The notes under the pieces: generated by a model
Seen by the model: only the letters and a program-made list of their open reading frames with translations
The model's database searches: none
Told to the model about the DNA's origin: nothing
Made by a program: the position numbers and the translations under genes
Source: Acidobacteriota bacterium
GTDB lineage: Bacteria > Acidobacteriota > Vicinamibacteria > Vicinamibacterales > UBA2999
Assembly: GCA_947465645.1 (NCBI GenBank)
Contig: CANIBQ010000077.1
Span: 1-22,964, forward strand
DNA: 22,964 nucleotides
Direction: 5' to 3'
In this document: piece by piece, positions 12,805 to 22,964 of the stretch
Numbering within the stretch: the first letter of the stretch is position 1
Layout of the letters: the number at the start of each line of letters is the position of its first letter

Positions 12805-14064
12805 ATGGCCGACCCGCAGCCGCCGCGGCCGGCGCCCACGCCTCCTCCCGACCGCCACCAGATCGAACGTCTCAATTCCCTCTACGACCTCGATGTGCCG
12901 TCGCCGGCGAGTGGCTGGCGCGGCCGGGCCGTGGACCGGCTTCGCTCGATGCTGGCGCGCCTTCTCTTCCGACAGCAGGAATTCAACGCCGCGCTCGTCG
13001 ACCACATCAACCGCAACACCGTCGTCGGCATCGAGGCCCATCACGCGAGCGCCCGCACGATCGCCTGGGTGGAGGGCACGGTTCACACGACCGCGGAGCG
13101 GCTGGAGGGCCAGGTCGCCGGCGCCCTCGACGAGCTGCGCCGATACCACCAGGCGCTGACTGCCCGCGAGCATCGCACCGAGGCGGCGGTGACCATGCTC
13201 GCCTCGGCGCACGAGGAGTTGAGATCCTCGCTTGGCGTACTCCACCAGGCCACCCAGAACCTGAAGCGCGAAGTCGCGCGCCTTGCTGAAAACGGCGTGC
13301 CAGCGGCCGCAACGCCGGTCGCCGCGGGTGCGGCCCCAGGTGCTGCCGCCATCGCGCCGGCCAACAACCAGCTGGATTCGCTCGACAGCCACAAGTACGT
13401 CGGCTTCGAGGATCAGTTCAGGGGGTCGCAGGAGGACATTCGGCAGCGCGTCTCCGAATACCTGGACATCTTCCAGGGTGCGAGCGACGTCCTCGACATC
13501 GGGTGCGGACGCGGGGAGTTCCTGTCGCTCCTCCGCGAGCATGGCGTGCGCGCGCGCGGGATCGACGTCAACGGCGCGATGGTGGACGTCTGCCGCCAGC
13601 AAGGACTCGACGTCGTGGAAGCCGACGCCCTCGGCTATCTGCGCTCGCAGCCGGATGGATCCCTTGGTGGCATATTTGCGGCGCAGGTCATCGAACACCT
13701 CGAGCCGCGCTACCTGACGAGCCTCCTGGACGCCGCGTTCGACAAGCTGCGCCCGGGCGCACCGATCGTGCTCGAAACCATCAACCCGGCCTGCTGGTTT
13801 GCGTTCTTCGAGAGCTATCTCCGCGATATCACGCACGTGCGCGCGATCCATCCGGACACGATCAAGTACCTCCTGATCGCCACCGGGTTCCAGCACGCCG
13901 ATATCCGCTATCGCGCGCCATATCCCGAACATGAGAAGCTGCAGCCGCTCGCTCCCCAGGCGTCCCTTGGCGACTCGGTCGAAACGCTGAACGCCAACGT
14001 CGAGAAGATCAACCGGCTGCTGTTCACCTGGCTCGACTACGCGGCGATCGCACGCCGTCCATGA
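12805..14064 (+). CDS. SAM-dependent methyltransferase with long N-terminal coiled coil
   Basis: A 419-residue protein. A Pro-rich start is followed by a heptad-rich helical stretch (about 75-163, AERLEGQVAGALDELRRYHQ and onward) and an Ala-rich linker (164-188). A class I methyltransferase domain follows, with motif I VLDIGCGRGEF (229-239), an acidic GIDVN strand end and AAQVIEHLE (292-300). ATG 12805 was chosen because the frame upstream is the shadow of thiG. Its stop overlaps the next gene by 4 nt. Coiled coil plus methyltransferase, joined to a polysaccharide ligase/polymerase, recalls chain-terminating enzymes such as WbdD, although the order of parts differs and no kinase domain is present. 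Substrate unknown. Confidence 0.85.
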   Translation: MADPQPPRPAPTPPPDRHQIERLNSLYDLDVPSPASGWRGRAVDRLRSMLARLLFRQQEFNAALVDHINRNTVVGIEAHHASARTIAWVEGTVHTTAERLEGQVAGALDELRRYHQALTAREHRTEAAVTMLASAHEELRSSLGVLHQATQNLKREVARLAENGVPAAATPVAAGAAPGAAAIAPANNQLDSLDSHKYVGFEDQFRGSQEDIRQRVSEYLDIFQGASDVLDIGCGRGEFLSLLREHGVRARGIDVNGAMVDVCRQQGLDVVEADALGYLRSQPDGSLGGIFAAQVIEHLEPRYLTSLLDAAFDKLRPGAPIVLETINPACWFAFFESYLRDITHVRAIHPDTIKYLLIATGFQHADIRYRAPYPEHEKLQPLAPQASLGDSVETLNANVEKINRLLFTWLDYAAIARRP

Positions 14065-15980
14065 TCCTGCTCGCCGGCGCTGCGCGGATCCTTCTCAGCG
14101 CATTCCTGGCGTGGTACGTGGGCCACGCGCTCCTCGCGCCAGGCATGACACGCGTCGCCACGATCGCATCCATCTCGATTGCCGGGCTGACCTTCTGGCG
14201 TCCTGGTCTTGGATTGCTCCTGTTCACCGGGCTCGCGCCCGCCGGGTCGCTCCTCGCAGCGTCTCCGGTGCGCGCGGCCGAACTGCTGGCATGGAGCTTT
14301 CTGCTCGCCTGGCTGCTGCGCGTGTGGGAACCCTTGTCTCGCGAGGGCTGGCCACGCGCGCTCACGTATCCCGCCTTGCTCTATCTCTCTGTCGTCATCA
14401 CCTCGTGGCTCGCGCTGACGATTGGCGGCGCCGCTGGCATCCAGCCCGCGGCGTGGCCGCAGTTCCTGTTTCAGTCCGTTGCAGCCGACCATCTCGCCCG
14501 ATCGAGTCCCGAGCCAGAGACCTGGACGCTGTTGCAGAGTGCGACCGGCATCGCGCTGTTTCTCGCGACGGTTGGGCTGACGCGCAACGACCGGCGGCTT
14601 GCCCCGGAGCTCGCCCGCGCGCTGGTGCTCTCCGTATCTATCCTCGGACTCGCCTCGATGGCCGAAGTGGTCCGCCAATGGGGACGACACGGGTATGCGA
14701 CATGGTTTCTGGTGCGGTACTGGAACGGGGAGCGATACAGCCTCCATCTCGCGGATCTCAACGCGGCCGCGTCGCTGTACGTGCTGGCAGGGCTGACTGG
14801 CGCCGCGCTCGCCACCTTCGATCGCGTGCAGCGCCGCCTCTGGCTGCCACTGACCGCCGTGATCCTGCCGGCGCTCTGGCTGGCCGGATCGCGCACCGCG
14901 GCCATCGCCGCGGCCTTCGTCGGCGCGCTGACGTTCCCACGTGGCATGCGCGAGCGCCGCTGGCATTTCACGCGCCCGCAGCTCGCTCTCGCCACGCTCG
15001 CGCTCATCGTCGCCGCCGCAGCCGCCGTCGTGGTCGCCGAACGAAGCCCGGACGAACCTGGCGCGGCACGCTCACTCCGCCTGCGCTTCGATTTCTATGA
15101 GACGACGGGCCGGATGTTCGCCTCGGCGCCGGTGTTCGGCGTCGGCGTGGGACGGTATTTCGATCGATCGGCGGCGTTCATGCCGGAGGAGCTTCGCGGC
15201 ATCTACGGCAACGAGAACGCCCACAATTACTTCGTGCAGCAGTTTGCCGAAGTTGGGCTTGTCGGGGGACTGCTCTTCATCTGGCTCGTTGTTCCGACGA
15301 TGGTGCGAGGCTGGCGGCACGTCCGCGCAGCGCCGGCCGGAGACGGCGCGCTGGTCGGGCTGTTCGCGGGCTCGGCCGCCTATCTGATCACCTGCGTCAC
15401 CGGACATCCGCTGCTGGTTCCCGAAGCCGCGCTGCCCTTCTGGGCAGCGTTCGGCGCGTTGAGCGCCACCACGACGCGCGAGACGACCGTCGCCGCGTCA
15501 GGGCGTCTGGCGGCGGCGGTGGTCGGCGTCTGTATCGCGGCCACCCTCGGCCAGGCGGTCATCGCCTATTCGCAGACGACGGCGACTCCGGCTGACAGAG
15601 GGTTCCACGGGTTCCAAACCACGGAGGATGGGACCCGCTTCAGGTGGATGACGCGGCATGCGGTGACCTACGTGCCGGCCACGCCGGGCTTCGTCACGCT
15701 CCAGATGCGCGCCTCCAGCGAGCGAGCGCTCCGCCCCCTGGTGATCGCCGTGGTGATTGATGGGCGGGTGGTGGAACGCCGCGAGATTCGCCCGGAGAGC
15801 TGGACGAGGATCGATCTCGGCGTGCGGGATAGGGTGCCGACGCCGTTCCGGCGGATCGACCTGCGTGCGAACGAGGAGTGGACCGAGGAGGTGCAGCTCG
15901 GCCGGCGTACTGCACGCCGGCCGATCAGCGCGATGGTTCAGGAAATCACGTGGACGCCATTGGTAGTCGGTAGTCGGTAG
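14061..15980 (+). CDS. O-antigen ligase/polymerase-type (Wzy_C) membrane protein
   Basis: A 639-residue protein with many membrane helices over residues 1-510. The family signature ENAHNYFVQQFAEVGLVGG (about 385-403) is the large-loop and following helix of WaaL/Wzy proteins, which transfer or polymerise undecaprenyl-linked glycans on the periplasmic face. A C-terminal soluble segment of about 120 residues (after QAVIAYSQTT) is unusual; it looks beta-rich, with RWMTRHAVTYVPATPGFVTL and ERREIRPESWTRIDLGV. The start at 14061 overlaps the methyltransferase stop (ATGA). The last residues and the TAG stop are encoded by a 7-bp tandem repeat. It converges on the dehydrogenase gene with only 6 nt between. 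Confidence 0.85.
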   Translation: MILLAGAARILLSAFLAWYVGHALLAPGMTRVATIASISIAGLTFWRPGLGLLLFTGLAPAGSLLAASPVRAAELLAWSFLLAWLLRVWEPLSREGWPRALTYPALLYLSVVITSWLALTIGGAAGIQPAAWPQFLFQSVAADHLARSSPEPETWTLLQSATGIALFLATVGLTRNDRRLAPELARALVLSVSILGLASMAEVVRQWGRHGYATWFLVRYWNGERYSLHLADLNAAASLYVLAGLTGAALATFDRVQRRLWLPLTAVILPALWLAGSRTAAIAAAFVGALTFPRGMRERRWHFTRPQLALATLALIVAAAAAVVVAERSPDEPGAARSLRLRFDFYETTGRMFASAPVFGVGVGRYFDRSAAFMPEELRGIYGNENAHNYFVQQFAEVGLVGGLLFIWLVVPTMVRGWRHVRAAPAGDGALVGLFAGSAAYLITCVTGHPLLVPEAALPFWAAFGALSATTTRETTVAASGRLAAAVVGVCIAATLGQAVIAYSQTTATPADRGFHGFQTTEDGTRFRWMTRHAVTYVPATPGFVTLQMRASSERALRPLVIAVVIDGRVVERREIRPESWTRIDLGVRDRVPTPFRRIDLRANEEWTEEVQLGRRTARRPISAMVQEITWTPLVVGSR

Positions 15981-15982
15981 TC
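15963..15982 (+). repeat. GTAGTCG tandem repeat at the end of the ligase gene
   Basis: The 7-bp unit GTAGTCG is present 2.9 times. It encodes the last residues (VVGSR) and the stop of the ligase and runs into the 6-nt gap before the convergent dehydrogenase gene. The same unit recurs at 19221-19233. Confidence 0.8.
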
Positions 15983-15986
15983 TCGG

Positions 15987-19158
<3,172 letters not shown>

Positions 19159-19163
19159 CGGAC

Positions 19164-19193
19164 TCTATACTGACGCGTCACATCCACCCGCAA
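19164..19193 (-). promoter_or_regulatory. Promoter candidate of the reductase-gmd-dehydrogenase operon
   Basis: The minus strand has TTGCGG (19188-19193), an 18-nt spacer and TATAGA (19164-19169). Only 5 nt separate the -10 from the ATG, implying a leaderless or near-leaderless mRNA. It lies in the 75-nt divergent gap before the FAD oxidase gene. Confidence 0.4.
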
Positions 19194-19220
19194 ACTCCCA
19201 ATCGTACCATTTACCCGTTT

Positions 19221-19233
19221 GTAGTCGGTAGTC
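19221..19233 (+). repeat. GTAGTCG repeat directly before the oxidase start codon
   Basis: GTAGTCG occurs 1.9 times and ends at the base before ATG 19234, so the repeat replaces a normal ribosome binding site. It is the same unit as at 15963-15982. Confidence 0.7.
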
Positions 19234-20337
19234 ATGGATACCACCCATATCGATACCGCAGTCGTCGGGGCCGGCGTCACCGGCCTCGCCTCGGCCCTGG
19301 CCATCGCGCGGCGCGGCCACACGGTGTGCGTCCTCGAGCGGGAGCCCTGGCCCGGGATGGGCACCAGCTCCCGCAACAGCCAGATCATCCACGCCGGCAT
19401 CTACTATCCGCCCGGGACGCTCAAGACCAGGCACTGCATCGAGGGCGCCCGGATGCTGTACGCCTTCTGCGCCGAGCACCAGGTGCCTCACGCACGGTGC
19501 GGCAAGCTGATCGTGGCGCAGGACGATCACGAGGTCGAGGCGCTGGAAGCGCTCCGCGCGCGCGGAGAAGCCAACGGCGTCACCGGACTGCGGCTGGTCG
19601 ATCGCGACTTCATTCGCGCGCGCGAACCGCACATCCGCGCCGTCGCCGCGCTGTTCTCACCGAATACCGGCATCGTCGAAGCGGAAGCGCTCGTCCGGGC
19701 GTTGACACGGCTGTGCGCCGCCCGTGAGGCGTTCGTCCTTCCCGGCACCGCGCTGATCTCGGTGGGTGAGGGCCCCGAAGGACTCGAGCTCCACACGGGC
19801 GCGGAAACGATCGTCGCGCGAAGCGTGGTGAACGCCGCGGGGCTGTATGCCGACGATGTCTCCGCCCTCCTGGGCGGCGAGGCGTTCAGGATCTATCCAT
19901 GCCGCGGCGAGTACGCTGAGCTGGTGCCGTCAAAGCGGTCGCTGGTGAACTTTCCGGTCTATCCGCTGCCTCACGCGGGCGGCCACTCGCTTGGCGTACA
20001 CCTCACCAAGACGATCCACGGCAACGTCACGCTCGGACCCACCGTTGGCTATCAGGACCGGAAAGACGACTACGAGAGCGGCCGTATTCCCGTTGACGCC
20101 TTCCTTGAACCAGCGAGGGCGCTGCTGCCCGGGTTGCAGCTCGAGGACCTGCGGCTGGGCGGCAGCGGCATCCGTCCCAAGCTTCACCCGCCCGAGGAGT
20201 CCTTCGCCGATTTCCTGATCGCCAGGGACAAAAAAAACCCGCGCCTGGTTCAGGCTGCGGGCATTGAATCGCCGGGCCTCACGGCGTGCCTGGCGGTGGG
20301 CGAACACGTCGCCGGTCTGGTGGACGAAATTCTCTAG
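19234..20337 (+). CDS. lhgO: FAD-dependent oxidoreductase, L-2-hydroxyglutarate oxidase (LhgO) type
   Basis: A 367-residue DAO-fold flavoprotein. The dinucleotide motif is [20 protein letters not shown] (10-29), with E35 in VCVLERE binding ribose. [18 protein letters not shown] (44-61) is the family signature for LhgO/L2[16 protein letters not shown] and the C-terminal [12 protein letters not shown] segment agree. It would oxidise L-2-hydroxyglutarate to 2-oxoglutarate and pass electrons to O2 or quinone. It is a single plus-strand gene between two minus-strand polysaccharide operons, with no metabolic partner nearby. A poly-A run (20230-20236) encodes KKN. No Shine-Dalgarno is visible. Confidence 0.88.
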   Translation: MDTTHIDTAVVGAGVTGLASALAIARRGHTVCVLEREPWPGMGTSSRNSQIIHAGIYYPPGTLKTRHCIEGARMLYAFCAEHQVPHARCGKLIVAQDDHEVEALEALRARGEANGVTGLRLVDRDFIRAREPHIRAVAALFSPNTGIVEAEALVRALTRLCAAREAFVLPGTALISVGEGPEGLELHTGAETIVARSVVNAAGLYADDVSALLGGEAFRIYPCRGEYAELVPSKRSLVNFPVYPLPHAGGHSLGVHLTKTIHGNVTLGPTVGYQDRKDDYESGRIPVDAFLEPARALLPGLQLEDLRLGGSGIRPKLHPPEESFADFLIARDKKNPRLVQAAGIESPGLTACLAVGEHVAGLVDEIL

Positions 20338-20354
20338 ACCGTTTTCCATTTGTG

Positions 20355-20447
20355 CGTAGTGTCCGGCTTTAGCCGGACCGTCGTGAAAAGCCGACGCCCA
20401 CAAGGTCCGGCTAAAGCCACAAGGTCCGGCTAAAGCCGGACACTACG
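20355..20447. repeat. REP/MITE-like element with 25-bp perfect terminal inverted repeats
   Basis: Arms at 20355-20379 and 20423-20447 are exact reverse complements over 25 bp. Each contains the self-complementary GTCCGGCTTTAGCCGGAC (8-bp stems) or its complement. Inside, CACAAGGTCCGGCTAAAGC is tandemly repeated (20399-20417 and 20418-20436). It fills the 127-nt gap between two convergent genes and could work as a bidirectional terminator. I recall this core sequence as common in Acidobacteriota genomes. No ORF is present, so movement would need a transposase in trans. Confidence 0.85.
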
Positions 20448-20464
20448 TACGAATAGAAACTGCT

Positions 20465-21367
20465 CTAGGTTGCCGAGCGGAGGTGCATGTAGCAGCGCAC
20501 CTTGAGGATCCCTCGGGCGAGGATGCGCTTCAGGCGGCGCCGCACGCGCCGGTCGAAGCTTCGCTGGCTGCCCCCGGGGGCGACGTGCGTCGAGTAGTAC
20601 AGGTAGGCGCTCTCGTGAAAGGCGCGGATGGCTGCCGATCGCGCACGCTTGCTCGAATGCGCCACCCGGTGAATGGCGGTCGCCCCCGGCAGGTACCGCA
20701 CCTCGTAGCCCGCGACCCGGAGCCGCCGGCAGAGGTCGGCATCCTCCCAGTAGAGGAAGTACCGCTCGTCGAAGCCATCCACCTGCTCGAGCGCGTCCCG
20801 TCGCGCCAGCATGCAGGCGCCCGACAGCCAGTCAACGACCATCGAGTCTCCCCCCTCGCGCGCCACGTCGTCGGGCAGGACGACATTGCGCTTGGAGACG
20901 GACAGCTCCGGCAGCAGCCGCCGCAGCAGCGTGGTGCGCCCGAACAGACCGGTAAACATGTCTGGATCGCCGCGAGCGCTGCCCTGGACCGAACCATCCG
21001 GATTCAGGATCCTCGGGCCGACGATGGCGCACGATGGATAGGCCTCGAGCGCTGCGGTCATCGCCGCCATCGATCCGGCGACGAGTCGGCAATCCGGATT
21101 CATGATCAGCACGCGCGGCGCCGTGCCGAGCCGCATGCCCTGGTTGATGCCGCGGGCGAAGCCCACGTTCTCGACATTGGGCACGAGCCTGGCTTCGGGC
21201 GCGAACTCGCCAACGATCGCCCCGCTGCCGTCAACCGACGCGTTGTCGACGACAAACGCCTCCCAGGATTGCCCAGCCAGTTCGGCGGCAATCGACTGCA
21301 GCGCCCGGCGGAGCTCGCGCCCGGCGTTGTAGTTGACCATCACCACGGTCACGCGCGGAGACGTCAT
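20465..21367 (-). CDS. Family 2 glycosyltransferase (rhamnosyltransferase-like)
   Basis: A 300-residue GT-A protein without membrane segments. VTVVMVNYNAGRELRRALQS (6-25) opens the fold, DNASVDGS (41-48) binds nucleotide, NPDC (90-93) stands at the DxD position, and WEDADLCRR (207-215) contains the catalytic-base region. ATG 21367 overlaps the upstream glycosyltransferase stop by 4 nt; a longer frame is a shadow. It lies at the end of a glycosyltransferase operon. The subfamily resembles transferases adding rhamnose or related deoxyhexoses, which would fit the GDP-deoxyhexose genes nearby, but the donor is inferred. Confidence 0.9.
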   Translation of the reverse strand: MTSPRVTVVMVNYNAGRELRRALQSIAAELAGQSWEAFVVDNASVDGSGAIVGEFAPEARLVPNVENVGFARGINQGMRLGTAPRVLIMNPDCRLVAGSMAAMTAALEAYPSCAIVGPRILNPDGSVQGSARGDPDMFTGLFGRTTLLRRLLPELSVSKRNVVLPDDVAREGGDSMVVDWLSGACMLARRDALEQVDGFDERYFLYWEDADLCRRLRVAGYEVRYLPGATAIHRVAHSSKRARSAAIRAFHESAYLYYSTHVAPGGSQRSFDRRVRRRLKRILARGILKVRCYMHLRSAT

Positions 21368-22365
21368 CGCGTCCCCTCGGCCAGGCTGACGTCGAAGCGC
21401 TTCTCGCGGATTTTCGTGGAGAGCCACCGGCTGTCGAGCTGGCGTTCAATCGCCTCGGTTGCGACGAGCCTGGCGCGCTGCACCGACGCCCGCTTCCGGA
21501 GCATGCGCGGCAACCCCGCCAGCGCCGCTGCCTTGGCGCGGCAGAATGTGCCGAGCAAGCCCAGTCGGGTGAAATGCGCCGCCGCTGCCGCGTTATAAAT
21601 CAGGTGGCCGGGCAGGGTACGCAGCAGCAGCGACACGGGTGTGTTCTTCAGGTACATCCATTCGAGGTTGCGCTGCCCGTGGAAGACCGCTGACGGACTG
21701 ACGGTGCCGAGCGTCGCGCTTCCATGGTGCTTCACGACCGCATCGGCCACGTACCTGCAGCGGTAGCCGCGCAGCCGCGCGCGGTACGACAGGTCGACGT
21801 CCTCGTGCGACGCAAAGAAATCCTCGTCGAACCCGCCGAGTTCCTCGAATACGGACTTCGGCATCAGGCATGCCGCGCCGCAGACACCAAAGACCTCGCG
21901 TGACTCGGCCGCCGCCGCCGCCGGCGCCCCGTGGTGCCGCTTGAATGCACCGCCCCACCGAAGGAGACCGTCTCCCGCGCTGTCGATGGTTCCTGGATCG
22001 TGCATGTAGACAACGCGCGATGTCGTCAGCGCGAACCGCGCATCGAGGTCGATGCCCGCTCGAAGGGCGCGCAGCCACCCCGCATCGGCGCGGGTGTCGT
22101 TGTTGAGAAACGCCAGGTAGCCGCCAGCGGCCTCGCGCGCACCGGCGTTGTTGCCGCCGGCGAAGCCTCGGTTCTCGCCCAGCGAGACGATGCGCACCCA
22201 CGGATACGTCGCCCCGACGTACTCGGCCGTGCCGTCGGTGGACGCGTTGTCGACGAGGATCGTCTCACTGACGACGCCTTCCTGCGCGGCGACGGCACGG
22301 AGGCAATCGTCGAGATATCGCCGCCCGTTCCACGTGACGATGATGATGGAGACGTCAGGCGGCAC
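21364..22365 (-). CDS. Family 2 glycosyltransferase
   Basis: A 333-residue GT-A enzyme starting at GTG 22365, which overlaps the upstream gene by 11 nt; no Met start closer to the domain exists. VSIIIVTWNGRRYLDDCLRA (5-24), VDNASTDGT (38-46), GENRGFAGGNN (63-73), NNDTRAD (88-94; NND at the DxD position) and ASHEDVDLSYR (185-195) are clear. The C-terminal part (QRNLEWMYLKNTPVSLLLRT and after) is the helical region seen in membrane-associated members. It is coupled to the following glycosyltransferase by ATGA. Donor and acceptor unknown. Confidence 0.9.
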   Translation of the reverse strand: MPPDVSIIIVTWNGRRYLDDCLRAVAAQEGVVSETILVDNASTDGTAEYVGATYPWVRIVSLGENRGFAGGNNAGAREAAGGYLAFLNNDTRADAGWLRALRAGIDLDARFALTTSRVVYMHDPGTIDSAGDGLLRWGGAFKRHHGAPAAAAAESREVFGVCGAACLMPKSVFEELGGFDEDFFASHEDVDLSYRARLRGYRCRYVADAVVKHHGSATLGTVSPSAVFHGQRNLEWMYLKNTPVSLLLRTLPGHLIYNAAAAAHFTRLGLLGTFCRAKAAALAGLPRMLRKRASVQRARLVATEAIERQLDSRWLSTKIREKRFDVSLAEGTR

Positions 22366-22964
22366 GCCGGTAGACCTCGAGCGTGATCCGTGCCGTGCGA
22401 GCCCACGTGAACTCGCCCGCTCTCGCAAGGCCGGCCTCGCGCAGCCGCGCGCGCAACGGCTCGTCGTTGACGATCGCCACGATCGCGTCCGTCCATCCGC
22501 GGACGTCGAGCGGATCCAGGAGCACGCCGGCATTGCCCAGTACTTCCGGGATGGACGCGGCGTGCGACGCAATCACGGGGGTGCCGCTCGCCATGGCTTC
22601 GAGCACCGGAAGGCCGAACCCTTCATACAGCGACGGGTAGACCACGGCGGTCGCAGATCGGTACAGGGCGCGCAGGCGCTCCTCGCTGACGGTGCCCAGG
22701 TGAACGAGGGCGTCGGACACGCCCGCGTTCGACGCGATCGCGCGCAGGCCTTCGGTCACGCCCCGATCGACTCCAGCCAGGACCAGCGACAGCGTGGACG
22801 ATGCGCCGAAGTGCCGCCTCGCCTCGATGACGGCCTCGAGGGCGATGCCGAGGTTGCGGCGTTCGTGAAGGTCGCCGACGTGCAGCACGAAGGGCGTCGC
22901 CACGCCCGCGGGAAGGTCGAGGGAATCCCTTTCCCCTGGCGAGAAGCCGCGGTCGACTCCGAGG
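22355..22964 (-). CDS. Family 4 glycosyltransferase, 5' end missing (partial)
   Basis: The frame is open from the window edge to a TGA at 22355-22357. It reads LGVDRGFSPGERDSLDLPAG near the edge, then PFVLHVGDLHERRNL, LVLAGVDRG, and the family's EGFGLPVLEAMASGTPVIAS with the E-x7-E motif binding the nucleotide sugar. These belong to the C-terminal GT-B domain of GT4 enzymes; about half the protein is outside. A GTG at 22903 is not the real start because homology continues through it. It is the first visible gene of the glycosyltransferase operon and overlaps the next by 11 nt. Confidence 0.9.
   Translation of the reverse strand, partial: LGVDRGFSPGERDSLDLPAGVATPFVLHVGDLHERRNLGIALEAVIEARRHFGASSTLSLVLAGVDRGVTEGLRAIASNAGVSDALVHLGTVSEERLRALYRSATAVVYPSLYEGFGLPVLEAMASGTPVIASHAASIPEVLGNAGVLLDPLDVRGWTDAIVAIVNDEPLRARLREAGLARAGEFTWARTARITLEVYRRAA

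Noticed and set aside
12418..13932. Minus-strand open frame of 504 codons
   Set aside because: Antisense to thiG and the methyltransferase, with no recognisable motif; a shadow of the real genes.
20399..20436. Tandem 19-bp direct repeats considered as CRISPR
   Set aside because: Units are adjacent with no spacers, there are only two, and they form part of a palindromic element; no cas genes.

Overview
The window is high-GC DNA with densely packed genes. The mix of genes suggests an Acidobacteriota-like soil bacterium, perhaps the Vicinamibacteria group: a two-gene egtB/egtD ergothioneine set, an NrfD/ferredoxin/multihaem cytochrome module, many ATGA/GTGA stop-start overlaps, and intergenic repeats such as GTCCGGCTTTAGCCGGAC. 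The taxonomy is inferred from gene content and style only; there is no rRNA or marker gene here.

Region 1 (1-1660) is accessory DNA. It holds the 3' end of a RelE/ParE-like toxin, a translationally coupled DUF6883-DUF4926 pair, an integron attC-like imperfect palindrome (869-936), a hicBA toxin-antitoxin operon on the minus strand with a palindrome over its -10, and a decayed IS481-type transposase tail (1426-1602) with an in-frame stop. Together these look like a remnant cassette or mobile-gene island.

Region 2 (1660-11600, all minus strand) is chromosomal metabolism. It reads, in transcription order: egtB-egtD; a membrane-anchored transglutaminase-like protein, an ABC ATPase and a large ABC permease, coupled by 4-nt overlaps; a tetrahaem cytochrome c, a Tat-exported four-cluster ferredoxin and an NrfD quinone-interacting membrane protein; and a stand-alone 5'-3' exonuclease.

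Region 3 (11640-15980, plus strand) has thiS and thiG (thiazole synthesis), separated by an inverted array of 8-bp repeats. They are followed at close range by a coiled-coil SAM methyltransferase and an O-antigen ligase/polymerase-type membrane protein.

Region 4 (15987-22964) is a surface-polysaccharide locus. It carries a reductase - GDP-mannose 4,6-dehydratase - UDP-sugar dehydrogenase operon (minus), an FAD-dependent L-2-hydroxyglutarate oxidase-like gene (plus), and a run of three glycosyltransferases (minus), the last cut by the window edge. The sugar-nucleotide enzymes would supply deoxyhexose and uronic acid precursors, the glycosyltransferases would build the repeat unit, and the ligase/polymerase with the methyltransferase would polymerise, cap or attach the glycan. 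No tRNA, rRNA, CRISPR array or riboswitch was seen.
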